Assembly (NCBI RefSeq): GCF_000224515.1
Contig: NZ_AGAF01000085.1
Location: forward strand, 1-64,000
Reading direction: 5' to 3'
DNA from: Desulfosporosinus sp. OT
GTDB taxonomy: Bacteria; Bacillota; Desulfitobacteriia; Desulfitobacteriales; Desulfitobacteriaceae
DNA length: 64,000 nt
The notes beneath the pieces were generated by a model, which ran no database searches, was not told the origin of the DNA, and saw nothing but the letters and a program-made list of their open reading frames with translations. The stretch's first letter is position 1. Each line of letters begins with the position of its first letter. Positions 42,991 through 51,954 of the stretch are shown in pieces. Position numbers and translations under genes: made by a program.

Positions 42991-44394
42991 ATGTGGGGAA
43001 TCGAATTAAACCGGAAAAGTGAACAGCCGTTAAAACGACAGATTTATCAGGAACTGAAAACGCGAATCATGAACGGACAGCTGAAATCAAACGACGCTCT
43101 GCCATCCACGCGGGAGTTGTCCAAGGCACTAAATGTATCCCGAAACACCGTCGGAGAGGCTTATGAAATGCTGATTGCAGAAGGCTTCGTCATAAACCGT
43201 CAAGGGGCCGCCACGCGGGTTGCTGAGGGCTTATATATGGATAAAACTGATCCTTTTGCGCCTCACGAGAATGGTTTGCCCAAGCAGACGTTAAAAGCGG
43301 ACTTTAGGACTGGAAGACCAGATTTGCGGCAATTACCGCATTTTTTATGGCAACAGTTGCTTCATAAAGCTTCTGTGGAAATGCCGATTGAGATGTACGG
43401 ATATACTGGTCCGCAAGGTCTTCCCGCATTGCGCTCGGAAATAACCGCCTGGCTTTTCAGAAGCCGCGGCCTTACGGTGAACTCAGACGATATCTTTATC
43501 ACAGCGGGCGCAACCCATGCTCTGCATCTGCTGTGCGACCTGCTGTGCGGAAACGGCAAAAAAGTTCTGATGGAAGACCCCTGCCACAGCGGCATGCTTC
43601 AGACGTTCTTATATAAAGGATGCCCGATTGTTCCCGTCCCCGTGGATTCTCAGGGAATGCAGATGCAATACCTACCCGACGGTAGGGATGCCTGCGCAAT
43701 TTATGTTACGCCGTCACACCAATTCCCCTTGGGCGGAATTCTGCCCGCCGCCCGGCGCGCAGCGCTGATTCGTTTTGCCAGAGAAAACGGTCTGTACATT
43801 TTGGAAGACGACTATGACAGCGAGTTCCGGTATTGCGGAGAACCCATCGCACCGCTGTATGCGATGGATCCACAGCATGTTATTTACGTTGGAACCTTCA
43901 GCAAATCGCTGTTTCCGGCACTCCGAATTGGTTATGTCGTTCTTCCCGAACAGCTGCATAGGCAATGGGGCGAAATACGCACCCATACCGATGTGCAAAA
44001 CCCACCCTTTGAGCAGGCGGCACTCGCTGAATTTCTACGAACGCGCAAACTGGACAGGCATGTCCAAAAAATGCGCAGGATTTATGGGCAGCGGCGGCAG
44101 GTTCTGATGGAATCGCTGAAAGATGCCTTTGGCAGTGCATGGATGGCCTACGGCGATGACGCCGGACTACACATTGCGATTGATTTTCCGGGAAGGTGTT
44201 TTGATGAGACGTTCCGTAGACGCTGCCTGCAAAACGGTATCTATATAACCCCCGTGGAAATCCATTGTATCGAAAAAGGCAGGCTTCAGAGCAAGCTTCT
44301 CATCGGATACGGACATCTGGAACCGGAAGAAATCCGAAACGGCATTGAATTTTTACGTGATTACATGGAATCCATCGCGGGAACCGTTAGATAG
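42991..44394 (+). CDS. MocR/PdxR-type GntR-aminotransferase regulator
   Basis: 467 residues. N-terminal GntR winged helix (residues 1-75, with LPSTRELSKALNVSRNTVGEAY) fused to a type-I aminotransferase-like domain with the PLP lysine in GTFSKSLFPALRIGY (about residue 311). MocR proteins sense PLP or amino compounds. GTTGGAGG precedes the ATG. Divergent transcription suggests control of the EamA transporter and B3/4 gene. The codon use is slightly richer in GC than its neighbours, as in 41231-42867, hinting at joint transfer. Confidence 0.9.
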   Translation: MWGIELNRKSEQPLKRQIYQELKTRIMNGQLKSNDALPSTRELSKALNVSRNTVGEAYEMLIAEGFVINRQGAATRVAEGLYMDKTDPFAPHENGLPKQTLKADFRTGRPDLRQLPHFLWQQLLHKASVEMPIEMYGYTGPQGLPALRSEITAWLFRSRGLTVNSDDIFITAGATHALHLLCDLLCGNGKKVLMEDPCHSGMLQTFLYKGCPIVPVPVDSQGMQMQYLPDGRDACAIYVTPSHQFPLGGILPAARRAALIRFARENGLYILEDDYDSEFRYCGEPIAPLYAMDPQHVIYVGTFSKSLFPALRIGYVVLPEQLHRQWGEIRTHTDVQNPPFEQAALAEFLRTRKLDRHVQKMRRIYGQRRQVLMESLKDAFGSAWMAYGDDAGLHIAIDFPGRCFDETFRRRCLQNGIYITPVEIHCIEKGRLQSKLLIGYGHLEPEEIRNGIEFLRDYMESIAGTVR

Positions 44395-44404
44395 TTTAAT
44401 TTAC

Positions 44405-44625
44405 ATTTGTGACAGCTTTACAATGGACAACGTGGACCAACCGTTACGTTTTGTTAAATTTGCAATGAAACATACATAATAACAAGCAACGCACAGAGAT
44501 CATGATTGTAACGACTTGTACGGATATGGAACTAAAGCCATTGTTTAAGATAATCAGAGCACGTTGGGATATTGAAAACTCTATTTTTTAATAACTAAAA
44601 CGTGAATGTGGAACGCCTATAAGAA
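44405..44625 (+). pseudogene. Relic of transposase C-terminus (dispersed IS)
   Basis: Reading across several stops and shifts gives FTMDNVDQPLRFVKFAMK, then EIMIVTTCTDMELKPLFKII and RARWDIENSIF, very close to the better copy at 52266-52440. Multiple stops make it non-functional. Confidence 0.7.
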
Positions 44626-44676
44626 GGCTAGTGAGTTCGACAGCCTGGCGAGGGCGCGCCTAGTTGCAAAAAACAC

Positions 44677-44707
44677 TTGACTTGGAGCTAACTCCAAGTG
44701 TTATGAT
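44677..44707 (+). promoter_or_regulatory. MerR-type promoter with 19-base spacer
   Basis: TTGACT (44677-44682) and TATGAT (44702-44707) are 19 bases apart. The spacer holds ACTTGGAG/CTCCAAGT around CTAA, a perfect dyad. The long spacer with central palindrome is diagnostic of MerR-family activation; this dyad is like that of NmlR/AdhR-type regulators. Confidence 0.85.
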
Positions 44708-44732
44708 ATCGAATGTCAGGAGGTAAAATCGT

Positions 44733-45129
44733 ATGACGATTACAGAAGTGAGAAAAAATTCGAACTTTCACAGGATACACTCCGCTATTATGAACGTATC
44801 GGACTGCTTCCGAGTGTGAACCGCAATAAAGGCGGAATCAGGGATTATACAGAGGAAGACTGTAGGTGGGTCGAATTTATCAAATGTATGCGAAATGCAG
44901 GTCTTCCGATTGAAGTATTGATTGAGTATGTTGGGCTGTTTCAACAGGGTGATGAAACCATAGAGGCTAGAAAAGAACTCTTAAATGAGCAGCGTAAACA
45001 GTTAGTAGCAAGAATGGGAGACATGCAGAAAACACTGGAACGCCTGAATTATAAGATTGCAGTTTATGAAAATGTAGTCGTTGAAAAAGAAAAAGCGCTA
45101 AAAAAGAACGAAGGATTAGAAAAATATGA

Positions 45130-45133
<4 letters not shown>
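44733..45133 (+). pseudogene. MerR-family regulator with a 5' frameshift
   Basis: ATG 44733 behind AGGAGG opens MTITEV and then runs out of frame. Adding one base near 44752-44757 restores the MerR helix (EKFELSQDTLRYYERIGLLP), which continues to a stop at 45131 with the usual MerR body and coil (KIAVYENVVVEKEKALKK). So a single-base loss breaks the gene about seven codons in. Without correction a start inside the frame would lack the DNA-binding helix. It would have activated the aldo/keto reductase gene downstream. Confidence 0.8.
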
Positions 45134-45458
<325 letters not shown>

Positions 45459-45484
45459 CTGAAAACGAACGGAGGTAAATATGA

Positions 45485-45625
45485 ATGAATGTTATATTAG
45501 TAAACGGTAGCCCTCACGCCAATGGCTGTACTTATACTGCACTTGAAGAAGTGGCAAAGACGCTAAATACCGAGGGAATTGAAACACAGATCTTCCAGAT
45601 TGGTAACAAGCATATTTGTACCTAA
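45485..45625 (+). pseudogene. N-terminal stub of a flavodoxin-fold FMN reductase
   Basis: ATG 45485 behind GGAGG opens MNVILVNGSPHANGCTYTAL, the FMN phosphate loop of the NADPH-dependent FMN reductase family. It ends after 46 codons with HICT and a stop, where a full protein has about 180 residues. It is the third gene of the decayed MerR-AKR locus. Confidence 0.8.
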
Positions 45626-45663
45626 ACAGCCAGAGCGTCAAAACGTTCTGGCTGTTTCCTTTT
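45624..45663 (+). terminator. Terminator of the decayed MerR-AKR locus
   Basis: AAACAGCCAGAGCGT pairs with ACGTTCTGGCTGTTT (one mismatch), followed by CCTTTTT. Confidence 0.85.
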
Positions 45664-45874
45664 TCCGAGCAGTCCATGTGAAATAGATTAATTCAAAATC
45701 ATTCGTATTCTTAATGCAAAAAAAGCGCCAAGATTTATTCTGATTATTATAATTATTGAAATAGTCAGAATAAATTGATATACTGATGGATGTACAGTTC
45801 ACAGTATGACATTATTTTTGCAGGTCTTAAAAATTGATTGAATTAAAATAAACTGATAAGGAGGGGATTGTAAA

Positions 45875-46160
45875 GCCTCAAATTCGGAGTTTTTCAGAGC
45901 TTTTGTCAGACCTCTCAATCTGCTAAAATCAGAGGGAGAGAGGACAAAATGAGAAGAAACTACTTTGTAAAATTAGTAAGATATATGAAGAATGTCTACC
46001 ATCTTCAACATGGTTTGAATAAACTGTCTGACGGAAGAGCTAACCCAACTTATAGTACAGGTCAAGTTATTTTGCCTGTGCTTTTTGGTTTTTTGCTTAG
46101 GATAAAGAGCTTTAATGAACAGAGTTTTATGAGTCAACATTTACTTTGCACCTAGTCATT
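45875..46160 (+). mobile_element. IS fragment: left end and transposase N-terminus
   Basis: CCTCAAATTCGGAGTTTTTC, the hairpin CCTCTC...GGGAGAGAGG and then ATG 45949 opening MRRNYFVKLVRYMKNVYHLQ. Later YSTGQVILPVLFGFLLRIKSF is the N-terminal domain of an IS4-like transposase. The frame ends at 46153 and the catalytic domain is missing. It is the best-preserved N-terminal piece of the IS scattered over the window. Confidence 0.75.
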
Positions 46161-46330
46161 AATAAATTATTACATAGCTGGCAACCAGTCTATGAATTTG
46201 AGGCTGTGTTTTAGCATTTTGAGGGGGAAATCAACCCGAAAGGGACGAGCACTTTGTTGCAAGTAATCACCCCAATAATAATCAGTTGCTACTGACCACG
46301 GGAAAACCTTTTTTGAGAGGAAGAGATTTT
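46161..46330. other. Short gap after the IS fragment
   Basis: No gene or repeat recognised; together with the IS fragment it fills the interval between the MerR-AKR relic and the methyltransferase pair. Confidence 0.4.
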
Positions 46331-46435
46331 GTGGAAAAAGTATTTGAGCATGTTAGGCAGGTATCTCCATATACCTGGGAAGGTATATGGAGATACAATC
46401 CGGAAACGGATGCTTTCTATAAATCATTCATATGA
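46331..46435 (+). CDS. Small ORF coupled to the methyltransferase
   Basis: 34 residues from GTG 46331 behind GAGAGGAAGAG. It reads MEKVFEHVRQVSPYTWEGIW and ends YKSFI. The stop overlaps the methyltransferase ATG (ATATGA), so translation is coupled. It is either a true small protein or the tail of a larger lost gene. Family not recognised. Confidence 0.45.
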   Translation: MEKVFEHVRQVSPYTWEGIWRYNPETDAFYKSFI

Positions 46436-47037
46436 AGTATGAGAAAATGGTAAACTCAGCGATTGATTATTATAACAAAAATGCTCATGACTTTTACAAT
46501 AATACCGTCAATGCGGATATGAGCGAACACTACAAGCGATTTGAAAAGCACCTAATACTAGGAAGTCGCATTCTTGATGCTGGTTGTGGTTCGGGTCGGG
46601 ACAGCCTTTATTTTCACACTAAGGGCTACAAAGTGGACGCATTTGATGCCTCCGATGCTATGGTCAATTTAAGCTCTCAATTAACCGGATTATCCGTTCA
46701 TCATGCTCGATTTGAGGATGTTACGTTCGAAGATAAGTTTAATGGTATTTGGGCTTGTGCTTCCCTTTTACATATTGGTAGAGAAGCAATAAGAGGCGTA
46801 CTCCAGAGACTTGTGGATATGCTTTGCAAAGATGGCGTATTTTATATGTCTTTCAAGTATGGTAACAAGGCTTACGAGAAGGATGGCCGAAGTTTCAATT
46901 GCTATGATGAAAATGCCTTTTCGAGAATGATCGAGACATTGCCGGAATTAAGGATTCTAGAGTTATATAAAACAAAAGATTGTAGGGCCTGTAAAGACGA
47001 CGAATACTGGCTCAGTGCTATATTAGTGAAAATCTAA
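46432..47037 (+). CDS. Class I SAM-dependent methyltransferase
   Basis: 201 residues. SAM-binding motif I is ILDAGCGSGRDSLYF (about residue 46), with the acidic motif II residue in VDAFDAS (about 67). The C-terminus carries CRACKDDEYWLSAILVKI. The target is unknown; proteins of this form are often small-molecule or tRNA/protein methylases. There is an AT-rich, accessory context with IS scraps on both sides. Confidence 0.85.
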   Translation: MKYEKMVNSAIDYYNKNAHDFYNNTVNADMSEHYKRFEKHLILGSRILDAGCGSGRDSLYFHTKGYKVDAFDASDAMVNLSSQLTGLSVHHARFEDVTFEDKFNGIWACASLLHIGREAIRGVLQRLVDMLCKDGVFYMSFKYGNKAYEKDGRSFNCYDENAFSRMIETLPELRILELYKTKDCRACKDDEYWLSAILVKI

Positions 47038-47103
47038 GTTTTATTGACAAGGAGTTACGAGCAAAGCGAGAAATGAATTTGGTTGAATGGGGAGGGACAT
47101 CAC

Positions 47104-47283
47104 ATGAAGAATTGTGAAATGAAATTAGATGGCAATATATTGACTATAACAGTTGATATTTCAAAGGAATTTGGGAAATCTGCTTCGGGAAAAAGTATTA
47201 TTATTAGTTCGACTGAAGGAAATGTGTCAATACCAGACAAAGAGGATATAAAAATCGGTTTAAATATTTATCGAAAGCCATGA
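47104..47283 (+). CDS. Small conserved-type hypothetical protein
   Basis: 59 residues from ATG 47104 behind GGGGAGGG. Beta-rich with a KSIIISSTEGNVSIP strand pair. Similar short proteins occur in Clostridia, but no function is known to me. It follows the methyltransferase by 66 bases. Confidence 0.6.
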   Translation: MKNCEMKLDGNILTITVDISKEFGKSASGKSIIISSTEGNVSIPDKEDIKIGLNIYRKP

Positions 47284-47635
47284 AAATATGATGGACCTAT
47301 ACGTCCTTGGCATTCTCTGATCAATTGGCAGCCCCATAGAGGACAGGTTCCATATTTATACTCCGCAATAATGACCGTTATTTTCTCGATGTTGGTCGCC
47401 AAGCATTGAGTATTTCTCGCTGGGGATGACATCGATAATAATGAAGATTCGAAATTTTGTCAGAGTGATGGTGTATTTGTCCTATACTAATAGTATAATT
47501 GTTGAAAAAGAAAGTGAAAAACACTTCATGTATGCATATGTATGCTTGTTTTTATCCGGCTGTCCTTCGTTTTTGCAAGGTCACCAAAATTATCCTACCA
47601 TTCTTTTAAATCATATTTAAAGAAGGTGTGCCAAA
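47284..47635. other. Gene-free stretch
   Basis: A 64-codon frame at 47426-47620 starts without a ribosome site and has odd composition, so it is not called. Nothing else recognised. Confidence 0.4.
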
Positions 47636-48214
47636 ATGATCAATCTACCAATATTTTGTAATTCTTGTGGAACAATCTTCCCTTCAGGTAACGTTGTGGA
47701 GAATTTAACGGATAAAATCAATGATATTAGCGGTAGTTGTCCACTTTGTGGAGAATTCGGTCAAGTTCCATCAGGCATTTACAATTTTATCGGTCACACA
47801 ATTGAACTTTTAACTGGCCCAAATAAAACGATCGATGAACTTAACAAATTATCACTAATTTTGCGTAATTACCAGGATAAAGAATCTGGTATTAATGAGA
47901 TTAGGCAACAGATTAAACAAGAGGTTCCCGAATTAACTTCTATAACCGATCTATTGCCTGAAACCCGTCAAAATATCTATCAACTCATTCAAATTATTCT
48001 TTTTGTCATTACCATGATAATAACATTAACTTTAGAAGGCCAACAGGGACCAATAACAGCCGAAACTATAGTTGCACAGTTATATAAGCATCTAACTCCC
48101 TCTACTAATTCACCCAATGATAAAATAAACAAGAACTTTAAAGTAGGAAGAAACGAATTATGCACTTGCGGCAGCGGAAAAAAATATAAGAGATGTTGTG
48201 GTCCAGCACTTTAG
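47636..48214 (+). CDS. Zinc-ribbon, membrane and SEC-C motif protein
   Basis: 192 residues from ATG 47636 behind AAGAAGGTG. N-terminal zinc ribbon with CNSCG (about residue 8) and CPLCGEFG (about 36); a helical middle; one hydrophobic segment (IIFVITMIITLTL region, about 120-137); then a linker and a SEC-C motif CTCGSGKKYKRCCG (about 178-191), which binds zinc. SEC-C tails are found on SecA and on many defence-type and regulatory proteins. The combination here is unusual; function unknown. Confidence 0.8.
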   Translation: MINLPIFCNSCGTIFPSGNVVENLTDKINDISGSCPLCGEFGQVPSGIYNFIGHTIELLTGPNKTIDELNKLSLILRNYQDKESGINEIRQQIKQEVPELTSITDLLPETRQNIYQLIQIILFVITMIITLTLEGQQGPITAETIVAQLYKHLTPSTNSPNDKINKNFKVGRNELCTCGSGKKYKRCCGPAL

Positions 48215-48221
48215 GGTCTAC

Positions 48222-48345
48222 CACAGTCAAACCATTAATTTCACTGGTATTTACGCTCTTAAACGTGGTTTGAATAAACCGACTGACGGAAGATTTAATC
48301 CAAGTTATAGCACAGGTCAAGTAATTTTGCCTCGTTTCCGATCAG
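48222..48345 (+). repeat. IS scrap (upstream region joined to transposase N-terminus)
   Basis: ACAGTCAAACCATTAATTTC matches the region at 51962, and the following piece encodes LNKPTDGRFNPSYSTGQVIL, as in the fragment at 46020-46080. The two parts are joined directly, so internal sequence was deleted. Confidence 0.7.
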
Positions 48346-48380
48346 AATTGTATTGAGTGTCATTTAGGGGATAATAAATC

Positions 48381-48904
48381 ATTTCCAGATACAATTAGAC
48401 TTAAAAACACGCCTAAAGTAAATCATCATGAAACGATAGAAATCGGTAAAAAGTTGTTCCCTGAACTAGATGAAGCTTGGCAAAGGAAGTTAATGAAAGA
48501 ATTCTGTGAAACAGAACAAGTTTATTTAGAGGAACATGGCGGAATGTTATACCCTAAATTAGAAGAAACCCTTGAAACGTTAGCTCAAAACTACAAATTG
48601 TTCATAGTCAGTAATTGTCAGGATGGCTATATACAAGCCTTCTTTAAGGCCCATAGCTTAGATAAATATTTCAGCGATTTTAATGTTGGGGTTAACAGGA
48701 CTGTCGAAAGGGGAAACCAATAAAATCATCATGGCAAGAAATGACCTGAAAAAACCTATTTACGTAGGCGATACACATGGAGATGCCCAGTCAGCCAAAG
48801 TGGCGGAAGTTCTGTTTGTCTATGCAAGTTATGGCTTTGGTGAGGTTGAAGACTATGATTATGTAATTGATCGTTTTGAAGAACTGTTAACTTTAGGAAT
48901 ATAA
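48381..48904 (+). pseudogene. HAD-superfamily hydrolase, truncated and frameshifted
   Basis: The N-terminal DxD motif region is gone, replaced by the IS scrap. The first frame gives MLYPKLEETLETLAQNYKL and FIVSNCQDGYIQAFFKAH (motif II). A shift at about 48680-48685 leads to the second frame with GLTGLSKGETNKIIM and YVGDTHGDAQSAK (motif III/IV). So the catalytic nucleophile is lost. Confidence 0.8.
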
Positions 48905-48975
48905 ATGCCTATTTCAAATTGGATTAAGAATTCTACCCGATTGGGAAATACGATGTAAGGTGAGGATTGATTCAC

Positions 48976-49044
48976 TTGAAATACACCGGCACCATTTATC
49001 GCCCGCCCTTCGAGTCAATCTCCTTACTGCTGCAGGAAGGAAAT
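48976..49044 (+). pseudogene. N-terminal stub of a radical SAM protein
   Basis: GGTGAGG lies ahead of TTG 48976, which reads LKYTGTIYRPPFESISLLLQ before stopping. This matches the start of a radical SAM family whose members open KYxGTxYRPPxExxSLLLQxTxGC; the CxxxCxxC part is missing. The DUF3102 fragment is joined here. Confidence 0.6.
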
Positions 49045-49770
49045 TGAGCTGATTCTGAGACAGCTAGCGTCATTGAGATCGGCCGGCGCCTAAAGGAGGC
49101 TAAGAGCCTGCTTCCCTATGGAGAATGGGGCAAGTGGTTAAAGGAATCGGTCAGTTACTCTCAGCGAACGGCCGATAGGCTAATGCAGCTCTGGGATGAG
49201 TACGGGACGAAACTACTTGCTTCCCCCGATACTTACAGCCATCCAGATTCGTCACCGGTGACGAATCTGACCTACACCCAGGCGCTTATCCTCCTGAGGA
49301 TTCCGGAAGAAGAGCTGGAGGAGTTTATCGCGGAGCGTGATATGAAGAGCATGACCCACTTGGAATTGCAGCAGGCTCTCAAGGACAGAGACCAGGCCAT
49401 TCAGGAGAAAAAAGACCTCCAAAAAGACCTGACCTTGAAAAGCCGCGAACTCGCCCAATTAACCACTCAGACCCAAAGCCTGGAGCAACAGGTGAACCGA
49501 CTACAAGCCGAAATACTCCGCCGAGCAGGAAAAAGTCCCTTAAAGCTAAGGGAGCTGGAGGCGGCCAAAGAAGAGGTCCCGTCTGCCAGGAAAATTGCCG
49601 AACTGGAAAAAAAGCTCAAAGACGCGGAAACCAAATTCTCAGTCAAGTCGGCCGTAGCACATTTACCATTCACCGAGATAACATGATCAATGCCTAAGAT
49701 GAGCTGCTGAAAATGCTCACCGCATTAGACAGAACAGACCCGGAGGTGAAGGAAAAATACAGGGAGACGG
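49045..49770 (+). pseudogene. DUF3102 phage-type protein, broken
   Basis: From about 49050 the frame reads ETASVIEIGRRLKEAKSLLP and GEWGKWLKESVSYSQRTADR, the DUF3102 domain, and continues as a long coiled coil (about 49330-49660). It stops at 49684, while the next frame carries the tail (DELLKMLTALDRTDPEVKE) from 49695. The N-terminus is missing too. DUF3102 genes belong to phages and integrative elements. It is joined to a radical SAM stub on its left. Confidence 0.75.
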
Positions 49771-50033
49771 TGACCCATAATCCTATAACGTCAATAAATA
49801 AATCTGCGTTGCCGGACGCTGAAAAAATTTATAAATATAAAGGACCAACGACATGGCTGTGTAAAGAAAATCTACACATATTGTTGGGGTTGTCTGATAC
49901 TGAGAAAATTAATGCCTTCGATGAAATTGTTAATTGGTTTGTTATAGCTAAATATTACAACGAAATGGAGAACTGGATTGCTAGCGTACTCAGTTTTTAC
50001 ATAAAAAAACATTTGCCTCAGAGGGATAAATAA
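49771..50033 (+). pseudogene. Unknown fragment fused after the DUF3102 tail
   Basis: The frame that carries the DUF3102 tail (from 49713) continues with ITSINKSALPDAEKIYKYKG and ends IKKHLPQRDK. This part does not look like DUF3102 and appears joined by recombination. Family not recognised. Confidence 0.4.
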
Positions 50034-50419
50034 TCATGAAAATACTCTCATCCCCTATTCCAACAAGGCCTTTTTAGTCCTTCAACAAGAAACATGAGGG
50101 ACTAAATTAATTTTGTGTTTACATAAAAATATGAGATGATTAAACATAAAGGCAGGGGTTGTGTGATGGGTAAAGTTATTACCGGCATAACTTACGTGCA
50201 GTCAGAGGAAGATGACACTAACAGTTCGTTTATGTGCCAAGAACGTGCTCGAAAAGCACGATGCTGTATCCGTGAAGAAGGTAGCTCCTTCGAAACTGGT
50301 TATAGGAACAGGCATACGATGGGAAACTGATGTGAGCTGTAACTGTGGCGTGATTTTAATCGTACTTCAAGTTTGAGATAAGAAATATAGCAGTATTTTA
50401 AAGGAGGTCTTGTCAGGTT
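50034..50419. other. Gene-poor stretch
   Basis: Two short overlapping frames (50136-50330, and one opening MTLTVRLCAKNVLEKHDAVS at about 50212) have no family match. The second reads more like protein and may be a relic. Nothing else recognised. Confidence 0.35.
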
Positions 50420-50935
50420 ATGGATAAACTAAGGTATCCCATCGGCCAATTTAATATAGCAGAAGATGTTAGTCTGGATCAAATTGAAAACTTAATTAAC
50501 CAAATTGAGGCTCTTCCTCAGTTACTTGTTGATTCAGTCAGAGATTTGACTAAGGAGCAATTAGATTCTTCCTATAGGCCAGGAGGCTGGACAATTCGGC
50601 AAGTGGTACATCATATAGCGGATAGTCATATGAATGGTTATATTAGATTCAAACTCGCACTGACAGAGGATAACCCAACAATAAAGCCGTTTAACGAAGT
50701 CTTATGGGCTGAGCTTGAAGACGCTCGAACCTTATCAGTTGATGTTTCATTAAAGCTTATCGAAACTCTTCATGAAAGATGGTCAGTTTTACTGAGGTCA
50801 TTATCAACCAATGAACTCAATCGTCAATTTCGTCATCCAGAGGCCGGAGACTTAAGTCTTAAAAAGGCAATTGGGTTATATGCTTGGCATGGTAATCATC
50901 ATTTGGCGCACATTATGAGTTTTACAAAAACATAA
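50420..50935 (+). CDS. YfiT/BstA-type DinB-fold metal-dependent transferase
   Basis: 171 residues behind AAAGGAGG. The family opening LRYPIGQF, the core YRPGGWTIRQVVHHIADSH (metal His about residues 65-69) and the C-terminal YAWHGNHHLAHI (about 155-166) supply the three His ligands. Related Bacillus proteins are bacillithiol S-transferases or metal hydrolases. Whether this organism makes bacillithiol cannot be seen here. Confidence 0.88.
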   Translation: MDKLRYPIGQFNIAEDVSLDQIENLINQIEALPQLLVDSVRDLTKEQLDSSYRPGGWTIRQVVHHIADSHMNGYIRFKLALTEDNPTIKPFNEVLWAELEDARTLSVDVSLKLIETLHERWSVLLRSLSTNELNRQFRHPEAGDLSLKKAIGLYAWHGNHHLAHIMSFTKT

Positions 50936-51101
50936 TGTTATAGACTCATAGCGCTCTAATTTCCGAGTGTCCTATAAAGGAATTAGACTCAAATTCCCCA
51001 CTTTCCAAAAGAATGCCCCTTTCGAAGGTTGGTGAGCTAGTGGGGATGAAAGGATACCAGTTGACTCGATCCAAGCTCGAATGTGCATATCCGAGCGACC
51101 T

Positions 51102-51142
51102 CCGCCGGGTGGCGGTCTCATGAAACGTGTTCGTAATTATTT
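51102..51142 (+). repeat. Element copy 1 flanking the GNAT gene
   Basis: A hairpin CCGCC...GGCGG followed by GGTCTCATGAAACGTGTTCG and TAATTATTT. Copy 2 lies after the GNAT gene at 51735-51766. Confidence 0.45.
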
Positions 51143-51207
51143 CTAGGTTGATATTAACTATACCATTGGAAGATAGGGTATCTAGTCCATTGCAAGGAGG
51201 AAAAGGG

Positions 51208-51630
51208 ATGAATTTTAAGATCCAGTATGATTGTTCAAATATTAATTGGGATTTAGTATGTCAAACTTTAAAAATAGTTGGAATGACAAGTTTCACAGCA
51301 GAAACTCATAAGAAAGCTTTTGAAAATAGCCATACAGTAGTATTTATTTTTGACGACGATAAACTAATTGGGTTTGGTCGTGCACTTTCAGATGGGGCAT
51401 ATCAAGCTGCCATATATGATATAGCAATATTACCAGAGTACCAAGGTAAGGGAATAGGAAGAATGATAGTGAATAATATTAGAAAGTCACTTCCAAAATG
51501 TAATCTAATATTATATGCAGCACCCGGTAAGGAAAAATTTTACGAAAAGTTAGAATTTAAAAAAATGAAGACTGGGATGGCATTATTTTGTAATGCCACA
51601 GAAATGCAAGAGAAAGGTTTTACAGAATGA
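51208..51630 (+). CDS. GNAT-family N-acetyltransferase
   Basis: 140 residues from ATG 51208 behind AAGGAGG. The acetyl-CoA loop is in YDIAILPEYQGKGIGRMIV (about residues 73-91; Q/RxxGxG/A motif QGKGIG). The C-terminal YEKLEFKKMKTGMALF fits small GNATs of antibiotic or polyamine type. The gene is bracketed by two related DNA elements (51102 and 51735), which suggests it came as a cassette. Confidence 0.87.
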   Translation: MNFKIQYDCSNINWDLVCQTLKIVGMTSFTAETHKKAFENSHTVVFIFDDDKLIGFGRALSDGAYQAAIYDIAILPEYQGKGIGRMIVNNIRKSLPKCNLILYAAPGKEKFYEKLEFKKMKTGMALFCNATEMQEKGFTE

Positions 51631-51734
51631 GTATGAAAGTAGTTTCTGTTTATCTTCTGCGGCAAGGGACACTTGAGTTCATGTAAAAGCCTTTGGCAAG
51701 TTACCGTTCTAACGGGGCGAAACCCCGATGGGGT

Positions 51735-51766
51735 GGCTGTCTTAATAAACAAGTTCGTAGAAATAT
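51735..51766 (+). repeat. Element copy 2 flanking the GNAT gene
   Basis: GGCTGTCTTAATAAACAAGT then TCGTAGAAATAT aligns with copy 1 at about two thirds of positions and is likewise preceded by a GC-rich hairpin (GGGGCGAAACCCC). Confidence 0.45.
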
Positions 51767-51793
51767 ATGCGAGATCGGCCACTGAAGTAATTT

Positions 51794-51817
51794 ACCAGAT
51801 CGTTTGGACGGTCTGGT
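51794..51817 (+). terminator. Terminator after the GNAT gene
   Basis: ACCAGATCGT pairs with ACGGTCTGGT, followed by TTTGTTG. Confidence 0.75.
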
Positions 51818-51954
51818 TTTGTTGTTCTATCTTGGATTATTTTTGCTATCTTGGGAGGAATTTAAAGAAGGATGCATAAATATATGAGGATCGTTATCTA
51901 GCGGCTTATAAAACCTTCGATGTGACGGGATATGCGGTATTTCGGCAGCAGTTT

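Noticed and set aside
47426..47620. 64-codon frame before the SEC-C gene
   Set aside because: No ribosome site and unusual composition.
50136..50330. 64-codon frame
   Set aside because: Overlapped by an equally plausible frame (MTLTVRLCAKNVL, about 50212-50376); neither matches a family.
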